A model generated the notes under the pieces. It saw only the letters and a list, made by a program, of their open reading frames with translations, was not told where the DNA came from and ran no database searches. The translations under genes and the position numbers were made by a program. From NCBI GenBank assembly GCA_948524275.1, contig CAOSLI010000005.1, positions 1 through 64,000 of the forward strand: DNA of 64,000 nucleotides, in the 5' to 3' direction. The DNA is from an uncultured Clostridia bacterium (GTDB taxonomy: Bacteria; Bacillota; Clostridia; TANB77; CAG-508). Below, piece by piece: positions 56,214 through 63,426 of the stretch. Position 1 is the first letter of the stretch, and every line of letters begins with the position of its first letter.

Positions 56214-56247
56214 AACACCCCGAGTGAAATTCCACTCGGGGTGTTTT
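56214..56247 (+). terminator. Strong GC-rich terminator
   Basis: AACACCCCGAGTG pairs with CACTCGGGGTGTT followed by TT; much richer in GC than the other terminators here. Confidence 0.85.
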
Positions 56248-56267
56248 GCGTATAATATATTAACTTT

Positions 56268-56277
56268 GCATACTTTG
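56268..56277 (+). repeat. Second copy of the GCATACTTT operator half-site
   Basis: GCATACTTTG lies after the terminator, about 490 bases from the left copy GCATACTTTA (55770-55779). The two copies bracket the atypical gene in direct orientation. Confidence 0.45.
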
Positions 56278-56291
56278 TAACATCCTTAAAA

Positions 56292-57080
56292 TTATAATCC
56301 AACTGCTTTCACAGCATATTCAGCTTGTTCTTGTGTAAAGCCTTCAAATAATAACTGTTCTATTAAACTTCGCTTTGAAAAATTAGTAATACTTAAATAT
56401 ATTTTTGCACTTTTAACAGCTTGCTCATTCCAATTTGCTCCGCAATTATTTACAGCGTATTCAGCTTGACTATTAGTAAATTTAACAAATTTAAGTTGTT
56501 CTTTTAATTCAGACTTTGAAAATGGAGAAATAGCTAAATATTCTTTTGCACACTTTAAAGCCTGCTCATCCCAATTCGCTCCACAATTATTTACAGCATA
56601 TTCTGCTTCCTTATCTGTGCATTTATCATATTTAACGAGTTGTTCTTTCAATGCATTTCTTGAAAAAGCCATAATGTTTAAATATTCTTTAGCAGCTATA
56701 AGTGCATTTTTTTCTCCTAATGTTACATTGGAAGGATCTGTTGATGGCTTTGAAAAATCTGTTATATTATGTGCAACAAATTTTAAAATCATAACCGCAT
56801 CTTGTGCATCAACCGATCCAATGCCATCTGTATTAGCTACCTTTAGAGCTTCTTTGGAAAGATCAATATTGTGTGCTACATATTTTAAAATCATAACAGC
56901 ATCTTGAGCATCTACTTTTCCACTTTGATCTACATCTCCTAGAATAGAACCTTTCTCACTTAGTTGCATTGGAGCATTTAATTTTCTTGTAGATAAACTT
57001 GCTTTTGTTGTAGTTGGTATTGCCTGAAGTATACTAATAATTAAAACAATTATAATAATACTTAATAATATTTTTTTCAT
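56292..57080 (-). CDS. Secreted dockerin plus Ltp-repeat surface protein
   Basis: About 262 residues from ATG 57080 (AAAGGAATTAATAAA upstream). Signal peptide (MKKILLSIIIIVLIISILQA), then a type I dockerin with two EF-like repeats (GDVDQSGKVDAQDAVMILKY and DGIGSVDAQDAVMILKF, residues about 46-105), then three Ltp repeats (EYLNIMAFSRNALKEQL, EYLAISPFSKSELKEQL, IYLSITNFSKRSLIEQL with A-V-N-N-C-G-A-N-W spacers). Dockerins attach to cohesins of cellulosome-like complexes; the Ltp repeat is a host-cell-surface lipoprotein domain. No cohesin gene is in the window. Confidence 0.85.
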   Translation of the reverse strand: MKKILLSIIIIVLIISILQAIPTTTKASLSTRKLNAPMQLSEKGSILGDVDQSGKVDAQDAVMILKYVAHNIDLSKEALKVANTDGIGSVDAQDAVMILKFVAHNITDFSKPSTDPSNVTLGEKNALIAAKEYLNIMAFSRNALKEQLVKYDKCTDKEAEYAVNNCGANWDEQALKCAKEYLAISPFSKSELKEQLKFVKFTNSQAEYAVNNCGANWNEQAVKSAKIYLSITNFSKRSLIEQLLFEGFTQEQAEYAVKAVGL

Positions 57081-57189
57081 TTTATTAATTCCTTTCATAT
57101 TTTGGTAATTATATCAACTCATATTATTTCTGTCAATAAAAACTTCCAAGATAACTTGAGATTTAATTCTATTACATGTAAGTTTTCAT

Positions 57190-57582
57190 CTAACTTTCTA
57201 TATTATCTACAAGAATTGAATTTATTCCATTATTCTTTAGAATATCAATAACATTTTGCCTATCGTCTATAAATAATATTTCTTCTAATTTACAATCATT
57301 AAGTCTTTGAATTATTTTTACGCCATCAACCTTTAATTCTTGAGAAGCAGTAAATATAACTTCAATATCATCACCATAATGTTTATTAATAAATGATTGT
57401 TTTGCTTTCAAATTAAATGAAAAATTCATTCCTGATAAGCAATACATTTTAATACCTTTACTTCTTAAATTGATAATAAAATTATATAATGTTTCTGATT
57501 TTATACACGTTTCAATATCTTCATAAAAAGAATTTGGATTTTGATAAGCATTTAAATAGTAACCTAGATATAAGAACACCAA
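57190..57582 (-). CDS. HAD-like protein, C-terminal part
   Basis: 130 residues from a TTG with no clear ribosome site. The C-terminal ILFIDDRQNVIDILKNNGI is HAD motif IV; the nucleophile motif I is absent, so the N-terminus is missing or the gene is a fragment. It starts 18 bases after the yoeB stop and could be cotranscribed with relB-yoeB. Confidence 0.5.
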   Translation of the reverse strand: MVFLYLGYYLNAYQNPNSFYEDIETCIKSETLYNFIINLRSKGIKMYCLSGMNFSFNLKAKQSFINKHYGDDIEVIFTASQELKVDGVKIIQRLNDCKLEEILFIDDRQNVIDILKNNGINSILVDNIES

Positions 57583-57599
57583 TAGCAGTATAAAATATG

Positions 57600-57864
57600 T
57601 TAGTCGTTATAATGTCCCTTACATTGTATGATTTCTACTTGGTCATTAAATATTCTATAAACCAATCTATTAGATTCATCAATTCTTCTGCTCCAATAGC
57701 CACTTAAATTTTCTTTTAAAGGCTCTGGCTTTCCTAGTCCGTTCAAAACTATTTCTTTGAATATCTGCTAGTAATAGATTTATTCTTTTAAGTGTCTTTT
57801 TATCTTGTACCTGCCAATAGCAATATTCTTGCCAAGCACTATTTGTAAATGATAAATTATTCAT
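57600..57864 (-). CDS. yoeB: YoeB-type toxin, continued through a CGG +1 shift
   Basis: Txe/YoeB RNase toxin, 87 residues when read with the shift. N-terminal SFTNSAWQEYCYWQVQDKKTLKRIN matches the family. At codon 42 the zero frame is GAA CGG ACT and gives a meaningless tail to 57679. Skipping the C gives GGA CTA GGA AAG CCA (GLGKPEPLKENLSGYWSRRI, DESNRLVYRIF and CKGHYND), the complete canonical YoeB end with the catalytic His/Tyr region. Overlaps the antitoxin gene by eight bases. Without the shift no active toxin would be made. Confidence 0.9.
57738..57741 (-). other. Putative CGGN +1 recoding site 8 (CGGA, yoeB)
   Basis: Zero frame TTT GAA CGG ACT; +1 frame GAA (C) GGA CTA GGA AAG. The position equals the glycine in the family's NPFEGxGKPEPL motif. 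Confidence 0.9.
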
Positions 57865-58129
57865 TTGTCATCGCCTCTAATTCTTCCATTGATTTTATAA
57901 CTACGTTGCCTTCTTCTAATTCTTTTATGGATTTAGATAATGCTTTCATATTGCTTTCAGAATAAAATGGGTCAAGAGAAACATCAAAAGGTATTCTTTT
58001 TTCACGGATTACTTTTTTAGCAAATATATTAAATGCAGTAGACATTGTTATTCCTAATTCACTACATATTTGTTCCATTTGTTTTTTAGTTGTTTCATCT
58101 ATTCTAAAATTAACTAATGTTTGAGCCAT
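57857..58129 (-). CDS. relB: RelB/DinJ-family antitoxin
   Basis: 90 residues from ATG 58129 (AAAGGAGTGATATTT). Ribbon-helix-helix start TLVNFRIDETTKKQMEQICSELGI and a C-terminal acidic helix that binds the toxin. Cognate antitoxin of the downstream yoeB gene by overlap. Confidence 0.9.
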   Translation of the reverse strand: MAQTLVNFRIDETTKKQMEQICSELGITMSTAFNIFAKKVIREKRIPFDVSLDPFYSESNMKALSKSIKELEEGNVVIKSMEELEAMTNE

Positions 58130-58440
58130 AAATATCACTCCTTTCTCAATAATAAAATTATAACACATATATAAATACAATGTCAATACAATATCTTTAT
58201 ATAATATTATTATTTACAAAAAATGTGATATTATGCTATTTGTTATAATAACTAATAATAATTTTAAAATGTTAGAAAATATAATATTTTTCAAATTGCT
58301 GTAAATATGACACTAATCAAAGCATGTATATTTAAAAGCACAATGACTATAAAAAATGCTATTGCAGTAAAATTGCACTAAAACAAAAAAATAAAAGCCT
58401 ACAATTTAGTATTTAAGCTACTTGTAGACTTTTTGTTAAC

Positions 58441-58524
58441 TGGTGCGGATGAAGGGACTTGAACCCCCACGTCGTTGACACTGGTTCCTAAGACCAGCGC
58501 GTCTGCCAATTCCGCCACATCCGC
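58441..58524 (-). tRNA. tRNA-Leu (anticodon UAG), CCA encoded
   Basis: Minus strand. Acceptor stem GCGGATG/CATCCGC with encoded CCA, long variable arm as expected for leucine, anticodon loop CTTAGGA with TAG, and T-loop GGTTCAAGTCC. Confidence 0.95.
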
Positions 58525-58593
58525 ATATTATGTATGAACAATATTTATAATACACTTTTAAATAGATTTTGTCAACAGATTTAGCAAAATAAC

Positions 58594-58622
58594 TTGAAAA
58601 AAATTCAAAAATAAAGTATGAT
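58594..58622 (+). promoter_or_regulatory. Promoter of the small-ORF/sigma-like gene unit
   Basis: TTGAAA, 17-base spacer, TATGAT; predicted start near 58629, about 10 bases before the tRNA-like hairpin. Confidence 0.7.
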
Positions 58623-58638
58623 AGTTAGAGAATATATA

Positions 58639-58662
58639 GCGTTGGTCTTAGGAACCAGTGCG
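58639..58662 (+). repeat. Copy of the tRNA-Leu(UAG) anticodon arm in a 5' leader
   Basis: GCGTTGGTCTTAGGAACCAG then TGCG matches the sense anticodon arm of the neighbouring tRNA-Leu (21 of 24 bases), on the opposite DNA strand. As RNA it forms a 5-bp stem with the same seven-base loop CUUAGGA. It lies right after the predicted transcription start. Confidence 0.6.
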
Positions 58663-58715
58663 AATTGATATAAATATACAATATATCGTTTTATAAGGGC
58701 AAGAAAGGATTTTTT

Positions 58716-58883
58716 ATGAAACAAAAATTTTTAAAAGATTTAGGAATTGATATAGATGGTGAGATGGACGAACTTCTAAATCAATTTGATTTAAATGGAT
58801 ATATGGATCAAATAAGCGACAATAGACTAAAAGAAGAAGATAAGAAAATAGATGAATTACAAGGCAAGGATAAGAAGGAATAG
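58716..58883 (+). CDS. Small acidic protein upstream of the sigma-like gene
   Basis: 55 residues, ATG 58716 after AAGAAAGGATTTTTT. Very rich in Asp, Glu and Lys, with DLGIDIDGEMDELLNQFDLNGYM. No family recognised. Its own promoter and leader suggest it is expressed ahead of 58949. Confidence 0.55.
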   Translation: MKQKFLKDLGIDIDGEMDELLNQFDLNGYMDQISDNRLKEEDKKIDELQGKDKKE

Positions 58884-58948
58884 TATATTATAAATGGACT
58901 TAAGAAAAGGGATGGTGAAGATATAATAAAATAAGAGGTAGTAATAAT

Positions 58949-60883
58949 TTGGATGTAATAAACATTGTAGATTTAAAAAGGCAAATAAAAGAAAATGAAA
59001 AACTATTACCAGGAGATAAAATATCCTATGATAGATTATTGGAAATAGCTAAAAAATATGAACTTGCACCACGAATACTGGCTATAAATATTTTTGGAGT
59101 TTCTCAACCAGCTTATAGGGGCTTGGTAGGCAAAAGCTCAAATGCTAAAAATATTATAATATTTAAAAGTGAAATTCCTAAAATGATAGAAGATGCTATT
59201 GCATTAAGAGATACTATATTGAAAAGAGAAAATTTAATAGCTCGTGATAAAATAAATTATATAAAATTACAGCAAATAGCACCTAAATATAACATGAGAG
59301 AAAATATATTGGCGATATATGTATTCAAAATTTCAGAATATTCTTTTAGAGAAATAAGAAGAAACCCTAAGGCTTTTGCTATAATTTTAAACAAAGATAT
59401 TGAAAGTAATGAAGAAAATGAAGATACTGATATTATAGAAAAAAGAAATCATATTTTAAAAGAATTTCATTTAAAACCGTTAGATTTAATAAATTATCAA
59501 ACACTTATCATGATATCAAGTAAAGTTGGTATTGAAGAGAAAAAACTCGCTATGGATATATTTAAACTAACATCTAATTCTTATTATCATCTAAGATGCT
59601 ATCCTAATAGAAATGCAATAATATTACCTAATTATTATTCAAATGAAAAGTTAATGGAATTAAAAAGTGAAATTGTTCAGGCAGAAAGACTAGAGCCTTT
59701 TGATGGGATGAATTATAGTATGTTGCAACAAATTTCAGATAAATATAATGTTAATGAAAGAATATTAGCAATAAATATTTTAGGAATAACAAGTAATCAA
59801 TACTATAATATTAAAGTAAATCCACAAATGATGGCTTATATATTAAAAGCTGATTATAAGGCAAAGACTCCACAAGAGCTAAAAACAATTAGAGATATGA
59901 TATTTAAGAATGAAAAGTTATCAGAAGGATATAGAATATCACTTTTAGAAATAGAACAGTTACAAAAGAAATATAATCTATTGTTAAAGGAATTATTATA
60001 CATATTAGGAGTTACTAATGATGCTTATCATTTTATAAAATCTAATCCATATTATAAAACAATTATAAAGGATACAGAAATATTTTTAATATCTGAAATA
60101 TTAAATGAAAAGATAAAAAGAGGTAGATATTATTCTAAGGAAGAAATTGATAAGATATGTCAAGAAAATAACATATCACAACAAAATTTCTTTGATTATA
60201 TATTAGGAAATGCTAGATTTTTTGGCTTTGAAGAATATAAAAATGTATTAGAGGAGAAAGGCAAGTTATGGATTGGAGATAAGCAAGAAATCTCAGAAGA
60301 ATTTAAAAATACTCGGTGTCAAAACAATACAACATATCGCAAAAGTAGTAAGTAAATCTATATGCAGACGTTATAACTCAAAATGTAAAAATCTTGATAA
60401 AGAAGATTTGTCTCAAGATGCATGTTTGTACATAATAGCTCAATGTGGTGACTTAGAGAAAAATTTTGAGGGAGATGCTTTAAAAAGAATGATTTATTTA
60501 AGAACGAGAATGAATATGTTAAAAAAAATCAATATGAATTCCAAAATTAGAATTGTAAGTACTACAAAATTCTACCAAAAAAAGGTGACAAGAGTGATGA
60601 AAAGAAGAAAGATTTAGATATTCCAGATTTAAAGACAAATGTTATGGATGCAGCAATAGATAATATAGAGAAAAAGAATCAAGAAAACGCTTATAGTACA
60701 ATTATTATGTACTTATTAAAATTAATTGAGAAAGGATACAATAGAGATTTAGCTTTAAGTGAAACTGCTAATACTTTTGGTATAGATAAAAAAACTATGC
60801 TTGAGGCAATGCAACAAGAATTACTAGAGCGAAAACGAGTAAAAAAGACTGAAAAGGGTGACTTTGTCTTATGTGAAATATAA
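58949..60883 (+). CDS. Multi-repeat protein with a sigma-like C-terminal region; a CGG +1 shift and an A7 -1 shift
   Basis: About 645 residues if both shifts occur. TTG start at 58949 after AAGAGG. The first 430 residues hold about six repeats of 70-80 residues, each with a helical pair and a consensus such as KYNVNERILAINILGITSNQYYNIK (seen here as several short variants). At codon 456 zero frame ACT CGG TGT stops at 60355; the +1 frame gives VKTIQHIAKVVSKSICRRYN and DLSQDACLYIIAQ, like the helices of sigma region 2. Near 60577-60583 an A7 run (CAA AAA AAG G) changes the frame by -1, after which KKGDKSDEKKKDLDIPDLK leads into a C-terminal helix-turn-helix-like end (ALSETANTFGIDKKTMLEAMQQ) to 60883. 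Function unknown. Confidence 0.6.
60314..60317 (+). other. Putative CGGN +1 recoding site 9 (CGGT, sigma-like repeat protein)
   Basis: Zero frame AAT ACT CGG TGT; +1 frame ACT (C) GGT GTC AAA ACA. The fourth base is T. Confidence 0.82.
60577..60584 (+). other. A AAA AAG slippery-type heptamer in the sigma-like gene
   Basis: In frame this reads CAA AAA AAG GTG, the classical -1 slippery arrangement known from dnaX. The frame after it is -1. A homopolymer sequencing deletion would look the same. Confidence 0.5.
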
Positions 60884-60914
60884 GATTTATAGCAATATTG
60901 AAAAGGAGAAATAA

Positions 60915-62244
60915 GTGGAAATACCAATAAAGAAAAATGAAGAATACATAGTTGATATAATAGATTATGGAGCAGACGGAGAGGGTATAGCAAAGATAGA
61001 TGGCTATACCATTTTTGTAATTGGAGCACTAAAGAATGAAAAGTGTAAAATACATATTACCAAGGTTTTAACCACGCATGCCTTTGCAAAAGTAATAGAA
61101 ATAATAGAAAAATCAGAAAAGCGTATAGAAGCGGATTGTGATACATTTAAAAGATGTGGTGGATGTGATTTAAGACATATTTCATATGATGAAACATTGA
61201 AAATTAAGCAAGAAAAAGTTCAAAACTTGATGGACAAAATGTTAAACAAAAAAATAAAAGTAAATAGTGCAATTGGAATGGAAAAGCCATGGCATTATAG
61301 AAATAAAGCAATATTTCCAATAAGCAAAGAAAAAGAAGTGCGGTGTATTTGCAAGTAGAAGTCATGAGATAATTCCAATAAAGGAATGTATGATTCAAAC
61401 AAAGACATCACAAGATATTGCTAAATTTATTGTAGACACATGGAGAGGTACAATTTACGATGAAAAGACTGGAAAAGGACTTCTTAGAAACATAATGATT
61501 AGAGAAGGTTTTTCAAGCAAAGAAATAATGTGCATACTTGTGCTTAATGGATATAAAGATTATGATTATCAAGAACTAATAAAAAATTTTCCACAAATAA
61601 AAACTATCGTTATCAATATAAATACTGTAAATACCAATGTAGTGCTTGGAAGAGAAAATAGAATAATATTTGGAGATGGATACATAACAGATAAACTAGG
61701 AGATTATACTTTTAAGATTTCACCTAACTCATTTTATCAAGTAAACCCAGTACAGACTGAAAAGATATATAACTTAGCAATTGAAAAAGCTAATCTAAAA
61801 AAGGATGATATAGCTTGTGATTTATATTGTGGAATTGGAACTATTGGTATTTTTGCATCAGAATTTGTTAAAAAGGTTTATGGAATAGAAGTAGTAGATA
61901 CGGCAATAGAAAATGCTAAGGAGAATGCTAAGATTAACAATGTACAAAATACAGAGTTTATTTTAGGAGATGTAGAAAAAGCATTTGATGAATTGATAAA
62001 GAAAAATATTAAGCCTAATGTAATTTTTGTAGACCCACCAAGAAAGGGATTAGACAATAAAACAGTAGAAAATCTATTAGACATAAAGGCAGAGCGAGTG
62101 ATATATGTAAGTTGTAATCCTGCAACACTTGCAAGAGATTTGCAAAAATTAGAGAAAATATATGATATCAAAGAAATAACACCAATAGATAATTTTTGTT
62201 ATAGTGCACATGTAGAATGTGTGGCAGTACTTAATTTAATATAA
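60915..62244 (+). CDS. rlmD: RlmD/RumA-type 23S rRNA uracil-C5-methyltransferase, continued through a CGG +1 shift
   Basis: 442 residues with the shift; GTG start at 60915 after AAAAGGAGAA. TRAM domain (YIVDIIDYGADGEGIAKID, residues about 8-65), Fe-S cysteines in CDTFKRCGGC near 75-85, SAM motif CDLYCGIGTIGIFA near 302 and catalytic Cys in YVSCNPATLARDL near 402. At codon 143 zero frame GTG CGG TGT stops at 61358. Skipping the C gives GGT GTA TTT GCA (GVFASRSHEIIPIKECMI), which includes the fourth Fe-S cysteine. The shift thus separates the first three cluster ligands from the fourth. Confidence 0.92.
61341..61344 (+). other. Putative CGGN +1 recoding site 10 (CGGT, rRNA methyltransferase)
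   Basis: Zero frame GAA GTG CGG TGT; +1 frame GTG (C) GGT GTA TTT GCA. The position equals the glycine of the family's GFY-SHEIVPI segment. Confidence 0.9.
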
Positions 62245-62257
62245 GGAGAAAATGATT

Positions 62258-62953
62258 ATGAGAAGTAAACCAATAAATACATTATTCATGTTAATGTCAT
62301 TAGATGGAAAAATAAACAGTGGAGATAGTGATGATTTAGATGTTGATAGAGATTGGTGTAAAATAGATGGAATAAAAGAGGGATTACACCAATACTATGA
62401 AATTGAAAAAACAACAGATTGGTATTCTTTAAATACAGGAAGAACTATGGCAAAGATAGGGATAAATGAAAGAAAAGAAAAGCCACAGAAAATGGAATGC
62501 AGATTTATAATTATAGACAGAAAACCACACCTAAATGAAAAAGGTGTAGAGTATTTATGTAATTGGGTTGAAACATTATTTTTAGTAACAGATAACAAGA
62601 ATCATCCAGCATATAAATTAGTAGATAAATTTGATAATCTAAAAATAATCTATTATGATAATATAAATTTAACCAAAATGATGGAAGATTTAAAAAATGA
62701 TTATGATGTAGATAGAATTACAATTCAATCTGGTGGAACACTAAATTGCCAATTTTTAAGAGAAAACCTAATTGATTATGTCAATATTGTAATAGCGCCA
62801 GTATTAGTAGGTGGAGCAACAACCAGTACTTTAATTGATGGAAAAGCAATATCAAAAGTTGAAGAACTCAATAACTTAAAAGCATTGGAACTTATAGAAA
62901 CCAATGTATTACATAATTCATATATACAGCTAAAATATAAAGTTTTAGCATAG
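62258..62953 (+). CDS. RibD C-terminal/dihydrofolate reductase-like reductase
   Basis: 231 residues. NTLFMLMSLDGKINSG (N-terminal strand and substrate loop), NTGRTMAKIG near residue 65, ITIQSGGTLNCQFLRENLID near 155 and APVLVGGATTSTLIDG near 180 fit the RibD_C family. Acts alone, without the deaminase domain; substrate unknown. ATG 62258 is nine bases after AGGAG. Confidence 0.85.
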   Translation: MRSKPINTLFMLMSLDGKINSGDSDDLDVDRDWCKIDGIKEGLHQYYEIEKTTDWYSLNTGRTMAKIGINERKEKPQKMECRFIIIDRKPHLNEKGVEYLCNWVETLFLVTDNKNHPAYKLVDKFDNLKIIYYDNINLTKMMEDLKNDYDVDRITIQSGGTLNCQFLRENLIDYVNIVIAPVLVGGATTSTLIDGKAISKVEELNNLKALELIETNVLHNSYIQLKYKVLA

Positions 62954-62976
62954 AAATTATGAAAGTGAGGACGGAT

Positions 62977-63342
62977 ATGTTAAAGGAAAAATATGAAAGA
63001 TGGACAAAAGAGTTTATGGAAACATGGAAAGAGTTAGATTGGAAAAAAACATTAGAACTGCTAGAAAAGAATGTCGAGTACTATGAAAATCCAATAGATA
63101 AGCCATGTGCAAATTTTGAAGAGGTCACAAATCTGTGGAATGTAGTTGCTGATAACCAAAAGGATATAAGATATGAATTTAAAATAATAGCATTTGATGA
63201 AGAAAAATGTATAGTAAATTGGCAGATGACTAGGACAATGACAAAGTCAAACACTAAACAAGAAATAGATGGAATTTTTCAAATATCAATAAATGATAAA
63301 GGAAAATGTACATATTTTAAACAATGGAGATTTACAAGATGA
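62977..63342 (+). CDS. SnoaL/NTF2-like protein
   Basis: 121 residues from ATG 62977 (AAAGTGAGGACGGAT upstream). ERWTKEFMETWKELDWKKTLELL then NVEYYENPIDKP and a C-terminal curved sheet ending FKQWRFTR are the cone-like SnoaL fold. Ligand or reaction unknown. Confidence 0.75.
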   Translation: MLKEKYERWTKEFMETWKELDWKKTLELLEKNVEYYENPIDKPCANFEEVTNLWNVVADNQKDIRYEFKIIAFDEEKCIVNWQMTRTMTKSNTKQEIDGIFQISINDKGKCTYFKQWRFTR

Positions 63343-63360
63343 TTATATCACAAATTGCTA

Positions 63361-63396
63361 AAAAGATGAGTGGGTATGCACCCACTCATCTTTTAT
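63361..63396. terminator. Strong bidirectional terminator between convergent genes
   Basis: AAAAGATGAGTGGG / CCCACTCATCTTTT with a six-base loop, 14-bp stem, followed by ATT. Confidence 0.85.
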
Positions 63397-63426
63397 TAAA
63401 ACTGTTATTATGATAGTGATAAGATA

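Noticed and set aside
58441..58662. tRNA-Leu and the anticodon-arm copy as attL/attR of an integrated element
   Set aside because: The copy is on the opposite strand, covers only the anticodon arm, and only a promoter lies between; no integrase gene is near.
354..61344. The ten interrupted genes as ordinary pseudogenes or random sequencing errors
   Set aside because: Every event has the same codon, direction and phase, downstream parts stay conserved, and paralogues share the position. Random decay or indel errors would vary in place, sign and phase. Read data should still be checked.
354..61344. Simple reassignment of CGG to another amino acid or to stop
   Set aside because: Reassignment without a shift would leave the downstream part out of frame in all ten genes.
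354..61344. Classical +1 slippage of the P-site tRNA as in prfB
   Set aside because: The codons before CGG are all different and most cannot re-pair in +1; no common upstream SD-like stimulator is visible.
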